35,229 nt of DNA, taken from positions 1 to 35,229 of the forward strand of contig CALRHK010000006.1 in NCBI GenBank assembly GCA_943359475.1, read 5' to 3'. Of the stretch, positions 1 through 8,884 are shown in pieces; the stretch's first letter is position 1; every line of letters begins with the position of its first letter. A program made the translations under genes and the position numbers. The DNA is from Candidatus Nomurabacteria bacterium (GTDB lineage Bacteria; Patescibacteriota; Minisyncoccia; Phycocordibacterales; UBA9973). The notes beneath the pieces are model-generated. The model did no database searches and was not told the origin of the DNA. It saw nothing but the letters and a program-made list of their open reading frames with translations.

Positions 1-48
1 TAATGTCAATTTGTTGAGTATTCCAGCCTATTTCTGTCTCACATAAAT

Positions 49-74
49 AAAAAAGCCCCGCAGTGGGCTTTTTT
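49..74. terminator. Intrinsic (probably bidirectional) terminator
   Basis: AAAAAAGCCC...GGGCTTTTTT inverted repeat flanked by A/T runs, just beyond the 3' end of the tRNA. Confidence 0.75.
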
Positions 75-82
75 AAATCATG

Positions 83-154
83 TGATCCCGGTAGGAATCG
101 AACCTACATCAGCAGCTCCGCAAGCTGCCGTCCTATCCATTGAACGACGGGACC
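83..154 (-). tRNA. tRNA-Arg, anticodon GCG
   Basis: Reverse complement folds as a cloverleaf: GGTCCCG/CGGGATC acceptor, D arm GTTC..GGAC, anticodon arm GCAGC-TTGCGGA-GCTGC, T arm GTAGG-TTCGATT-CCTAC, discriminator A. A20-type D loop (GGA) fits Arg. CCA is not encoded. Confidence 0.93.
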
Positions 155-177
155 AAAGAGGACCGAGGTCCTCGTTT

Positions 178-438
178 TTACTTTGCGTTCTTTGCGTGAC
201 GAGAGAGTTTTGCTTTGCGTCGTGATGCTGTGTTTTTCTTGATAACTCCCTTTTTGAGTGCTTTGTCGATTGCACTGTATGCTTCGCTGAGAGCTCCCTT
301 TGTATCACCTTTTTTCTCACGAATTACTTTCTCTACCTTTTTAATAGTATCCTTCATGTTCTTCTTGCGGCGATCATTCACAAACTTTTTGCGAGATGAT
401 ACACGGAGGGCTTTTTTTGCTGAACGTGTGATTGGCAT
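178..438 (-). CDS. rpsT: 30S ribosomal protein S20
   Basis: 86 aa, Lys/Arg/Ala-rich, MPITRSAKKALRVSSRKKFVNDRRKKNMKDTIKK... typical of S20. Confidence 0.93.
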   Translation of the reverse strand: MPITRSAKKALRVSSRKKFVNDRRKKNMKDTIKKVEKVIREKKGDTKGALSEAYSAIDKALKKGVIKKNTASRRKAKLSRHAKNAK

Positions 439-601
439 AGTGTATAAGTTACTAGCTAGTAATAATTAGAAATGTAAGCTCAACTCATTCCCAACTGAGA
501 CACAATCGAGAGCTATTGAACTCCGAAAATATACCAGAAATTACCAAGAAAGGCAAACGGATTGATTTCTTTAGGAATCGGTCTCGCGGTATACTATCCC
601 T

Positions 602-1180
602 ATGATTTCCTATATACGCGGCAAAGTAATTTCTCAGAATGAACGCTCTCTCGTCATTGATGTTGGAGGCTTAGGCTACCAAATTGCAACCACCCCCGAG
701 ACCCTTGGGCGGGCACGCATTGGTGAAGAGTTTACCCTCAACACCTACCTCGCTGTTCGCGAGGACGCACTTGATCTCTATGGTTTTCTTTCGCTTGAAG
801 AGCGCGACTTTTTCCTTTTACTCTTGCTCGTTTCTGGAATCGGACCAAAGTCTGCACTTTCAATCTTGAGCATTACTTCAATCGACACACTCAAGAAAGC
901 GATCGGTACTGGTGACACTTCTTATCTCACCAAGGTTTCAGGTATTGGCAGAAAAACTGCAGAAAAAATTGTCCTCGAACTTCGTGACAAACTTCGTGCT
1001 GGAGTTGATATGAAAGAAACACCCGGCGCACTTCGCGCGGAGAGTGATGTACTCGAAGCATTGAAAGCAATCGGCTATTCACAAAATGAAGCTCGTGACG
1101 CTCTCAAAGCTATCGCTCCAGAAATCACTGACACAAACGCACGAATTAAAGAAGCACTCAAAATCCTTGGTGGAAGATAG
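602..1180 (+). CDS. ruvA: Holliday junction branch migration protein RuvA
   Basis: MISYIRGKVISQNERSLVIDVGGLGYQI..., HhH motifs (LVSGIGPKSALSILS, VSGIGRKTAEKIVLELRDK). Confidence 0.97.
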   Translation: MISYIRGKVISQNERSLVIDVGGLGYQIATTPETLGRARIGEEFTLNTYLAVREDALDLYGFLSLEERDFFLLLLLVSGIGPKSALSILSITSIDTLKKAIGTGDTSYLTKVSGIGRKTAEKIVLELRDKLRAGVDMKETPGALRAESDVLEALKAIGYSQNEARDALKAIAPEITDTNARIKEALKILGGR

Positions 1181-1182
1181 TT

Positions 1183-2109
1183 ATGCCAGAACTCCCAGAA
1201 GTACACACCACAGTACGTGGGCTCAAGAAAAAAATCCTAGGACACACAATTCGTGCAGTCTGGACTGATCTCGCGCAGATAACACACACTACTCCCCATT
1301 TACGTGAGTCATTAAAAGACAAAAAATTCTTTGTGTATTTCGCAAAACACGTACGCGGCGCCAAGGTACTCACGGTAACGCGACGTGCAAAAAATATTCT
1401 GATTGACTTAGATACTGGCTATACGATTCTTGTTCATATGAAAATGACAGGGCACCTACTCTATGGTCGCTATGTATTTGATTTGAAAAAGAAACTGTGG
1501 GCGCCCGATCCAAAAGAAACAAACAAAGCCCTCCGTGATCCATTCAATAAATATATTCATGTGGTATTCACCCTAGATGATGGTACCCATCTGGCACTCT
1601 CTGATGCACGCAAGTTTGCAAAAGTAACACTCATCGAAACAAAAAACCTACCCGAAAGTATTCATTTGAAAGACCTCGGGCCTGAACCACTCGAAAATAC
1701 TTTTACTTTTGAAACAATGGTGTTACAACTTATGAAACGTCCGCGCGGTGCTATTAAGCAAGTTCTTATGGACCAAACAATTATTGCAGGCATCGGCAAC
1801 ATTTATTCAGATGAGATGCTTTTTCTTGCTTGTATTCATCCAGAAACACCTGTGGCACAAATTCCACCTAAAAAACTTCGTGCACTTTTTAAAGCACTAA
1901 AAAAAGTGCTCACTCAAGGAATAGATTTTGGCGGAGACTCAATGAGCGACTATCGCAACGTAGATGGTCGCCCAGGAAAATTTCAGCATCATCACAATGT
2001 CTATCGACGCACCGGTGCACACTGCCCGAAGCGTGGATGTACTGGTATACTAGTACGTAAGGTAGTTGGCGGGCGGAGCGCACACTTTTGTCCAATACAC
2101 CAACACTAA
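1183..2109 (+). CDS. mutM: Formamidopyrimidine-DNA glycosylase (Fpg/MutM)
   Basis: N-terminal PELPEV catalytic motif; H2TH region (GIGNIYSDEMLF); C-terminal zinc-finger-like CPKRGCTG...HFCPIHQ. Confidence 0.96.
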   Translation: MPELPEVHTTVRGLKKKILGHTIRAVWTDLAQITHTTPHLRESLKDKKFFVYFAKHVRGAKVLTVTRRAKNILIDLDTGYTILVHMKMTGHLLYGRYVFDLKKKLWAPDPKETNKALRDPFNKYIHVVFTLDDGTHLALSDARKFAKVTLIETKNLPESIHLKDLGPEPLENTFTFETMVLQLMKRPRGAIKQVLMDQTIIAGIGNIYSDEMLFLACIHPETPVAQIPPKKLRALFKALKKVLTQGIDFGGDSMSDYRNVDGRPGKFQHHHNVYRRTGAHCPKRGCTGILVRKVVGGRSAHFCPIHQH

Positions 2110-2114
2110 TATAT

Positions 2115-2279
2115 ATGTTTAAAGATCATCCAGATTTAAAATGGCTCGTACTTATCCTCATTGGAATGTGGTTTGTATGGTTCTTCACTGGTGGCCCTGC
2201 GCGATTTGATACTGGCGAAGGTCCTTTCCTTAAACCACCAGCACCACTCGATTCTGGTAATTCATACGGCCCTCGCTAA
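2115..2279 (+). CDS. Small single-TM hypothetical protein
   Basis: 54-aa ORF from the ATG at 2115 (MFKDHPDLKWLVLILIGMWFVWFFTGG...) directly after mutM; one hydrophobic segment. Confidence 0.5.
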   Translation: MFKDHPDLKWLVLILIGMWFVWFFTGGPARFDTGEGPFLKPPAPLDSGNSYGPR

Positions 2280-2752
2280 AGTCCAAGTATCCGAAACAAC
2301 GCGATGCCACAAGCAACTGAAACATTGAGTGATTCTTTTTTTCCGTGCATTGGTATTTCTGCAATAACATCCGCTTGGAGCAAAATCTCTGGTGCTATTC
2401 CCTCAACTTCATTACCGAGAAGAAATACCATCTTTGGTTGTGGTGAGATGGTTTTATAATCAACTGCCCGTGAAGACTGCTCAATTGCAACAATAGTCGC
2501 GCCTTCTTTTTTAAGTACTTCAATGTGTGCCACAATATCAGGAACTACTTCCCACAAGATCGTCTGCTCTGCTCCTAATGCTGCTTTCGCGATATCTTTA
2601 CGAGGTCTACCGAAGCGATCGATTGGTAGTGGCGTATATCCCGAAAGATAGATTTTGGAAATACCCGCCGCATCGGCAGTACGAAAAATCGCCCCGACAT
2701 TCTCGGCGCTTCGGATATTATGCAAAAGGATGCTGTGTGAAGATGGTGCCAT
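2276..2752 (-). CDS. TrmH/SpoU-family RNA 2'-O-methyltransferase
   Basis: ILLHNIRSAENVGAIFRTADAAGISKIYL ... LLGNEVEGI ... IPMHGKKESLNVSVACGIALF: SPOUT motifs. Confidence 0.93.
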   Translation of the reverse strand: MAPSSHSILLHNIRSAENVGAIFRTADAAGISKIYLSGYTPLPIDRFGRPRKDIAKAALGAEQTILWEVVPDIVAHIEVLKKEGATIVAIEQSSRAVDYKTISPQPKMVFLLGNEVEGIAPEILLQADVIAEIPMHGKKESLNVSVACGIALFRILGL

Positions 2753-2824
2753 AGCGTTGATTTATAAAAGCAAATATGCTACTTTTTAGTGTACTTGTAA
2801 AGCAATAGATTGTTTTGCTGTTAT

Positions 2825-2897
2825 GCGCCCGTAGCTCAGTCGGTAGAGCAGCTCCCTTTTAAGGAGATGGTCGTAGGTTCGATTCCTACCGGGCGCA
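2825..2897 (+). tRNA. tRNA-Lys, anticodon TTT
   Basis: GCGCCCG acceptor/CGGGCGC, GCTC..GAGC D arm, anticodon loop CTTTTAA, T arm GTAGG-TTCGATT-CCTAC; CCA not encoded. Confidence 0.96.
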
Positions 2898-2906
2898 CAA
2901 GATTTT

Positions 2907-2930
2907 AAAAAGCTGGCTATCCAGCTTTTT
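2907..2930 (+). terminator. Intrinsic terminator after tRNA-Lys
   Basis: AAAAAGCTGG-CTAT-CCAGCTTTTT. Confidence 0.85.
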
Positions 2931-2973
2931 ATTTTACTTGTGCGATAATTGCTAGTCTTGCAATTATCCTCAA

Positions 2974-3702
2974 TTACCCTGCAATAGACACCACGAGTCC
3001 AATGAACGCAACACCAATAATAGTTGCAATAGTTGTAAACCGTGTTGGGTGCGAGTGAAAACTTTCTGGAATCAAGTCGCTCGCTCCAATATAGACAAAG
3101 AAACCTGCAAAAAGTCCGAGAATAATCCCGAGCAATCCTTCCTTTATCGTAATAAGAGATGCCACGATAATGCCAAGTAGTGGTGCAACAGCATCCATAA
3201 ATAACCAAAAATAAATACGACGTTTTGAGTGTGTACCCTTGAGCACAGCACTGACAGTATTGATGCCATCAGAGAAATCATGCGCAAGAACTGCAAGTGT
3301 TACTACTGCTCCGAGTGAGTATGAAACTTCAAATGAAAGTCCGATTGCCATACCGTCGAGAAAGCTATGAAACGCAAAGCTTGCTGCACGGACAACACCA
3401 CGACTAGAAGGTTCTAACACAAGACTTTCCTCGTGTCCGTGCGAATGACCGTGTTTCAAAAAAAGTCGATCAATCACCATATAGATGAGTATCCCTCCAA
3501 CAATACACATCGAGGCAAACCGTGTGCTATGTGTACTACTCACAAGTGCAAACGACTCTGGTATGAGGTCAAAAAAAGCAACCCCCAAAACTGCTCCCGC
3601 AGAAAAACCTAAGATGAGATGGAGTTTGTCTCGAAAACGTAAAGCAAATATTCCACCAAGATACGTCACCACCGACGCAAGTAATCCAATAAGTAATACC
3701 AT
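2974..3702 (-). CDS. ZIP-family divalent metal transporter
   Basis: Eight-TM-like pattern, GFSAGAVLGVAFFDLIPESF, His-rich loop HGHSHGHEE, AFHSFLDGMAIGLSF and AHDFSDGINT motifs. Confidence 0.93.
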   Translation of the reverse strand: MVLLIGLLASVVTYLGGIFALRFRDKLHLILGFSAGAVLGVAFFDLIPESFALVSSTHSTRFASMCIVGGILIYMVIDRLFLKHGHSHGHEESLVLEPSSRGVVRAASFAFHSFLDGMAIGLSFEVSYSLGAVVTLAVLAHDFSDGINTVSAVLKGTHSKRRIYFWLFMDAVAPLLGIIVASLITIKEGLLGIILGLFAGFFVYIGASDLIPESFHSHPTRFTTIATIIGVAFIGLVVSIAG

Positions 3703-3777
3703 GCACTTATCCTATGTCTTTTTCTTGTCTGATGCAAACGGCTTTTATCGCCATCATAAATGTGCTACAACTGTGAT

Positions 3778-4191
3778 ATGGTTCACATCATTAGGAAAAA
3801 TATGCTTCATATAGTTCTTGCGATATCGCTTGGGGCAACAGTTGGTAGCCTCTTCTTTAGCGAAGTGCTCAACTACGCACCCTGTGTATTGTGCTGGTTC
3901 CAGCGTATCTTTATGTACCCGCTTGTTTTTATTAGTTTTACTGCACTTATGCATCGTGACCTCTCTGCAAGAAAGTATATTCTTCCACTTGCATTGACTG
4001 GTACACTCATAGCTCTGTATCAAAATCTTTTGGTATGGAAAATAATTCCTGAAAAACTTGCACCATGCGTTGGTGGTGTTTCGTGTACAACGACATATAT
4101 CAACTGGCTAGGATTCATTACAATTCCGTTTCTTTCACTTTGCACCTTTCTTATTATTAGTATTGTTACCTTTATTAGTAAGCAAAAATAA
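3778..4191 (+). CDS. DsbB/BdbC-like disulfide bond formation protein
   Basis: TM segments with CVLCW and a second Cys pair (APCVGGVSC); start placed at MVHIIRK because an extended -10 (TGCTACAAC) lies 6 nt upstream. Confidence 0.88.
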   Translation: MVHIIRKNMLHIVLAISLGATVGSLFFSEVLNYAPCVLCWFQRIFMYPLVFISFTALMHRDLSARKYILPLALTGTLIALYQNLLVWKIIPEKLAPCVGGVSCTTTYINWLGFITIPFLSLCTFLIISIVTFISKQK

Positions 4192-4196
4192 TTTTT

Positions 4197-4850
4197 ATGA
4201 ATCAAGATCACAAAGTTACATTGTGGGTTGTGCTCGGTACGCTTATTCTTGTTGTTGGTGGTTTGATGATGTGGAGCAATCCGCAACAAAAACCTGATGA
4301 ACTCGTAGACCCTGCACTACTCTCAAACAGCACAAGTCATGGCACGAGCACCGCAGTTTCACCAAAAGTTACCGTCGTTGAATTCGGTGACTATCAGTGT
4401 CCCGCCTGTGCATATGCGCATCCAATCATTAAACAAGTTCTCGATAAATATAAAGACAATCAAAATTTTACATTCATCTTCCGTAATTTCCCTCTCGCAC
4501 AACACAGTAACGCACTCACTTCTGCGCGCGCCGCAGAAGCTGCAGCACTTCAAGGAAAATTCTGGGAAATGCATGACATGATTTATGAACACCAAACCGA
4601 GTGGGAAAATGTTCGTGACCCGTATTCAATTTTTGAAAGTTACGCAAAGACGCTTGGGCTCAAACTTTCTACCTTTAAAAATGACTACGAAAGCACAGCT
4701 GTTGGTAACACAATCTCAGCTGATCAAAAAGATGGCGAGAAAGTTGGCGTAACCGCAACGCCGACGTTCTATGTAAACGGTAAAAAGTTGCAAGGTGTTC
4801 CAACCCTCGCAGACCTCACCAAAGCAATCGACAGCGCACTTGCCCAATAA
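4197..4850 (+). CDS. DsbA-family thioredoxin-fold protein, membrane anchored
   Basis: N-terminal TM, EFGDYQCPACAYAHPII (CxxC), VGVTATPTFYVNGKKLQG cis-Pro region; adjacent to dsbB. Confidence 0.93.
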   Translation: MNQDHKVTLWVVLGTLILVVGGLMMWSNPQQKPDELVDPALLSNSTSHGTSTAVSPKVTVVEFGDYQCPACAYAHPIIKQVLDKYKDNQNFTFIFRNFPLAQHSNALTSARAAEAAALQGKFWEMHDMIYEHQTEWENVRDPYSIFESYAKTLGLKLSTFKNDYESTAVGNTISADQKDGEKVGVTATPTFYVNGKKLQGVPTLADLTKAIDSALAQ

Positions 4851-4862
4851 AGGTACGTCTCT

Positions 4863-4891
4863 AAAAAACCCAAGCAGTGCTTGGGTTTTTT
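4863..4891. terminator. Intrinsic terminator
   Basis: AAAAAACCCAAGC-AGT-GCTTGGGTTTTTT. Confidence 0.9.
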
Positions 4892-4933
4892 AGTTTCTTG
4901 AAAAAGTATTTTTCTTATCCACAGGCGGAACAC

Positions 4934-4961
4934 TTTACGCCCCCGTGAAAGGTACTACAAT
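4934..4961 (+). promoter_or_regulatory. sigma70-type promoter of an orphan transcription unit
   Basis: TTTACG (4934-4939), 16-nt spacer, TACAAT (4956-4961); a perfect DnaA box TTATCCACA lies at 4915-4923. Confidence 0.5.
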
Positions 4962-4967
4962 AGAGTC

Positions 4968-5185
4968 CAGAGCATAGTTGTATGTTTTCTAAACGTCACC
5001 TCACGTAAAGAGGTTTATAACACTAGAGAAAACAAGGTACACACCACATTTATTATTAGTTCTTTAAATGGTTTCAATGCTCTTCGTTTGTAAAATTGTT
5101 CTTTCGTAAATTGTTTCTCCATAGGAAAGGGCCTCGCGTAGGATACTGTAGTAGTCTAAAGTATCGCACCCGAGGCCCTTTTTTT
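4968..5185 (+). ncRNA. Candidate small structured RNA (~215 nt), family unknown
   Basis: Promoter upstream, no ORF >=60 aa on this strand, inverted repeats (GTTTTCT/AGAAAAC enclosing ACCTC/GAGGT), and a terminal hairpin GGGCCTCG..GATACT..AGTATC..CGAGGCCC followed by T7. Confidence 0.42.
5126..5185 (+). terminator. Large intrinsic terminator hairpin
   Basis: AAAGGGCCTCG ... CGAGGCCCTTTTTTT with inner GATACT/AGTATC stem. Confidence 0.8.
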
Positions 5186-5194
5186 ATTTATTTT

Positions 5195-5914
5195 TTATAA
5201 TGTATTTAAAATAAATTGCTCGAGCCCAACTTCTAAATCAAGAAGACCTCGATGTGCGTCATGATAGAGCACCACTAGTGCATGTGACATTTTTTCCAAC
5301 TCTTCAATTGAAAACTTGCGTGCAAATTCTGAAGATTTTTTATATACAAAAGGATTGAGTCCTGATGATGTTGCTGTTTCCTTTTTTGAGGAATGCGCAA
5401 GGAGTAGTGTTTTTATTTCCCAAAAAATAACCCCATGGATTTCTTCTGGTGCTATTTCTTTATCAAGTGCCTCGCGCAAAAGTATCCACGCATTTTTACG
5501 GTTACGGGCACCGATCGCATCTGCAAGTGAAAAAATTGAAAACGTTGGCTTTTCCTTTTTTGAAACACTATCGCACGAAATTATTTTTGCTTCGACTTTT
5601 TCAAATGCAGTAAGTATCTCTTTAGATACTTTTGTTTCAACAACAATAAAATTATTTTCTGAGTGTGCACATTTTTTAAGTGAAGCACGAATTATAGAAT
5701 AGGCGTCTTCATTCTCGAATGTACCCGAAAGTACAACCGTGTATTGTTCTCCAAACAACGAATTGCCTTCCAGTGTTGTTTGAAAAAAATCTTCACGAAA
5801 ATCAATATCGCTCATCGCCACAACTACACTCCCTTCTTTGGTGCGTACTTCAAGTTCTTTGTCGAGCGAGATTCGTCGCCGCGCACTATCGTTTCCATAA
5901 ATAAGTGTGAGCAT
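5195..5914 (-). CDS. holA: DNA polymerase III delta subunit (HolA-like)
   Basis: MLTLIYGNDSARRRISLDKEL..., SLFGEQYTVVLSG, FSLADAIGARNRKNAWILLREAL, C-terminal HDAHRGLLDLEVGLEQFIL: delta-subunit pattern. Confidence 0.8.
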   Translation of the reverse strand: MLTLIYGNDSARRRISLDKELEVRTKEGSVVVAMSDIDFREDFFQTTLEGNSLFGEQYTVVLSGTFENEDAYSIIRASLKKCAHSENNFIVVETKVSKEILTAFEKVEAKIISCDSVSKKEKPTFSIFSLADAIGARNRKNAWILLREALDKEIAPEEIHGVIFWEIKTLLLAHSSKKETATSSGLNPFVYKKSSEFARKFSIEELEKMSHALVVLYHDAHRGLLDLEVGLEQFILNTL

Positions 5915-5917
5915 AGA

Positions 5918-6391
5918 CTACCAACGCACCTGTGCTTTGTAGGTACGATATGCGTCACCATACTTTGCTTCAAGAAGTGCTTCTTCTTTTTTTATAAAAT
6001 GAAATCGAGTGATCACATACGCGAGGAGTGCCACAAGACCGATGACAATCGAATTTGCAAAAAAGGCAAACGCAAGGATCAGCAATGCAAGTCCAAGATG
6101 TGTAGGACTACGTGTATGAGCATATGGTCCACGTGCAAATTCTTTTTCAGTTAAAGATCCTTCGGTGCGATGTGGTCGTGATGCTCGAGATGTTGATTGT
6201 GCTAAAAAAACAAGGAGTGTGCCGAGTCCTAAAATTATCATACCAATGATCCCCATTGTTTCTGTTGCTGGATCAGATGGCACCAAAAAATAGAGTCCGA
6301 CTCCTACCAGAAAAGCCACAAAATAAACACTGTATGAATACGCTAAAATACTGTGTACATTTTCTTTTCTAATATCGTTTGTGGTATCCAT
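5918..6391 (-). CDS. Isoprenylcysteine carboxyl methyltransferase/PEMT-like membrane methyltransferase
   Basis: Four hydrophobic segments, GPYAHTRSPTHLGLALLILAFAFF and EEALLEAKYGDAYRTYKAQVRW motifs of the ICMT/PEMT superfamily. Confidence 0.82.
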   Translation of the reverse strand: MDTTNDIRKENVHSILAYSYSVYFVAFLVGVGLYFLVPSDPATETMGIIGMIILGLGTLLVFLAQSTSRASRPHRTEGSLTEKEFARGPYAHTRSPTHLGLALLILAFAFFANSIVIGLVALLAYVITRFHFIKKEEALLEAKYGDAYRTYKAQVRW

Positions 6392-6430
6392 ATTCTCAAT
6401 TGTATGCTTAGGTCAAATAAAAATCCAGAA

Positions 6431-8809
6431 CTACTTTGCTTCTTGCCAGGTCACACCACTTTTTGCATTGACCGTAAACGGTATCGGGCTTTTAGTAGTA
6501 CTGTATGATCGGTCAAGCGCTTCTTCCATTGCTTTTGTAATTAGTGCTGTCGCTTTATCCACGACCTCTTGTGTAGCTTCGTAAACAAGTTCGTCGTGTA
6601 TTTGTAAGATGAGGTGCACTTTTTCGCGAATGCCTGCCTTGCGTAAATCTTCGTTTGCAAAACGAATGGCGAGCTTAATAATATCTGCCTCAGTACCTTG
6701 GATTGGCGCATTCATTGCCATACGCTCCGCAAGGGCTCGCAGGTGCGGGATCTTTGATTGCATAGCAGGAAAAAGACGCTTTCTCCCAAAAAGAGTTTCC
6801 GTGTACCCATGTGTTCGAGCAAATGCTTTTATTTCTTCAATGTAGTCACGAACACCCGTAAACTCCTCGAAATACGAAGTGTAAAATTTTTGTGCTTCTT
6901 CACGGGTGGTGTTGAGGTTTTTCTTAAGGGCATTTACTCCCATACCATAGAGAATACCGAAATTTACCACTTTGGCTTTACGACGCATCTCAGCATCAAC
7001 CTTGTCTTCTGGTACCTTAAAAATAAACGAGGCAACACCAGCATGAACATCTTTTCCTTCCTTAAAAATAGAGAGGAGTTTTTCATCCTTCGAAAGGAGC
7101 GCCATGATGCGAAGCTCCATTTGTCCATAATCAAATGCAATAAGTTGTGCGCCTTTCTCAGCAATAAATCCACCACGAATTGCTCTCCCTTGTTCAGTGC
7201 GTATGGGAATATTTTGTAGATTAGGATTTTGTGATGCAAAACGCCCTGTTGTAGTACCGTGTTGGAGAAATTGTGCATGCAGTCGGTCATTACTATCAAG
7301 CAATGTAGGTATTACATCAACATAGGTTGAAAGAAGTTTTTGAAGTTCTCGATACGCAATAATCTCTTTAATAATCGGGTGTACTTCTTCGAGTTCTTCG
7401 AGTACTTCCATTTTTGTCGAGAATGAACCAGACTCACCACGCTTACGTTTTGTGGCTAACTGCAGCCGCTCAAACAATATTTCAGAAAGTTGCTTTGGTG
7501 AATTGATATTAAACTCAACTCCAGCGTGACTATAAATTTTTTGGGTAAGTCTATTGAGCTTCGCAGTATAGTCATCCGCCAATTTTTTGAAAAAGGCAAC
7601 ATCAATTTTTACGCCATACTCCTCCATTTCCTTGACGATAGGAATGAGCGGTGCTTCAATTTCAGTCCACACTTTTTCTAGACGAGCCTCGTCGTGCATT
7701 TTCTTTTCGATTACACTACGTGCTTCTGCAAATGTTTTTGTTTTGGTGAATTGTAAGATCGTTTCAAGTGTTGGGTTTGTGAGTTCTGAATTAAGAAGCC
7801 ATGTTTGAATTGCAAACGGTAATAATTCTTCTTGTGCAATTTCCTCCATAATAGTTTCTTTTATTGGTGGTGGTGTTCCATTGCCATTGTGAAGCAACGT
7901 ATGTACTCGTGGTATCAAACTTCGAAATTCAAGTTCACCAAATAACGTTTCGATTTTTTCAATTTGCATTGCGTCATAGAATGTTTTTTCTGGGAGTGAG
8001 AACGCTATTGGTGCATCTCGGCGAATCGTAGCAAGTGTCTTTGAAAAAAGTGCTTCCTCCTCACCTTCTTCAAGAAGTGTTCGAATACGTGGCGTAATCC
8101 CAATCTCTTTAAACTTTGGGTCGTCTTTTTTGAGTGCCTTATATATTTTTTCAATACTTCCAAACGTAGTGATGAGTGTTGTCGCGGTTTTTTCTCCAAT
8201 TCCTTTTATACCGATAATGTTATCAGATGGGTCACCACGCAGCCCCTTATAATCAGGTAAATGCTCAGGACCGAAACCATAACGCGCAACAACGGCATCC
8301 TCGTCATAGAGCACAGTGTCCGTAATTCCCTTCTTGAGAGTGAAGACTTGCACCTTCTTTTTTTCGACAAGTTGCAACGTATCCATATCGCCAGAAGCAA
8401 TCACTACTTCAAACTCCTTTTCATGTTTTACTTTTTCAGTAATGGTTCCCAACATATCATCAGCCTCAAACCCCGGCATGTCATATATTGGAATACCAAA
8501 TGCCTCAAAGATGTCTCGTGAACGAATCAGTTGTGCAACCAGTCCGTCATCTGTTTTCTTGCGTGTACCTTTATATGCTTCGTATGCTTCATGGCGGAAT
8601 GTTTTTTGTGGCAAGTCATAGCACGCAACAACATAGTCAGGTTTCAGGTCAGTAGCTATTTTCATAAGCATGGTCGAGAGTCCATACAACGCTCCAGTTG
8701 GTTCGCCTTTTGACGACATGAAATCGGGTAACGCATGGTACGCACGATGAATGATCGCATGAGAATCAAGCAAAACAAGGCGCTTTTTTGTCGTTTTTGG
8801 GGTTGCCAT
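6431..8809 (-). CDS. polA: DNA polymerase I
   Basis: 5'-3' exonuclease (LLDSHAIIHRAYHALPD, GADDMLGT-like region) plus family A polymerase motifs (TTTGRFASQNPNLQNIPIRTEQG, DYGQMELRIMA, QIHDELVYE). Confidence 0.97.
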   Translation of the reverse strand: MATPKTTKKRLVLLDSHAIIHRAYHALPDFMSSKGEPTGALYGLSTMLMKIATDLKPDYVVACYDLPQKTFRHEAYEAYKGTRKKTDDGLVAQLIRSRDIFEAFGIPIYDMPGFEADDMLGTITEKVKHEKEFEVVIASGDMDTLQLVEKKKVQVFTLKKGITDTVLYDEDAVVARYGFGPEHLPDYKGLRGDPSDNIIGIKGIGEKTATTLITTFGSIEKIYKALKKDDPKFKEIGITPRIRTLLEEGEEEALFSKTLATIRRDAPIAFSLPEKTFYDAMQIEKIETLFGELEFRSLIPRVHTLLHNGNGTPPPIKETIMEEIAQEELLPFAIQTWLLNSELTNPTLETILQFTKTKTFAEARSVIEKKMHDEARLEKVWTEIEAPLIPIVKEMEEYGVKIDVAFFKKLADDYTAKLNRLTQKIYSHAGVEFNINSPKQLSEILFERLQLATKRKRGESGSFSTKMEVLEELEEVHPIIKEIIAYRELQKLLSTYVDVIPTLLDSNDRLHAQFLQHGTTTGRFASQNPNLQNIPIRTEQGRAIRGGFIAEKGAQLIAFDYGQMELRIMALLSKDEKLLSIFKEGKDVHAGVASFIFKVPEDKVDAEMRRKAKVVNFGILYGMGVNALKKNLNTTREEAQKFYTSYFEEFTGVRDYIEEIKAFARTHGYTETLFGRKRLFPAMQSKIPHLRALAERMAMNAPIQGTEADIIKLAIRFANEDLRKAGIREKVHLILQIHDELVYEATQEVVDKATALITKAMEEALDRSYSTTKSPIPFTVNAKSGVTWQEAK

Positions 8810-8884
8810 ATAGGCTGATTATACCCGTCCGCCCGTTTTTTTGCTAAAAGCGATGGGGCATTTTGGGCAATAAAAAAGACCAGT

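Noticed and set aside
78-320. 80-aa minus-strand ORF in the track
   Set aside because: It runs through the tRNA-Arg and overlaps rpsT in another frame; no protein-like character.
2786-3208. 140-aa minus-strand ORF
   Set aside because: Spans tRNA-Lys and the ZIP transporter in the wrong frame; includes a tRNA-antisense translation (PGRNRTYDHLLKRELLYRLSYGR).
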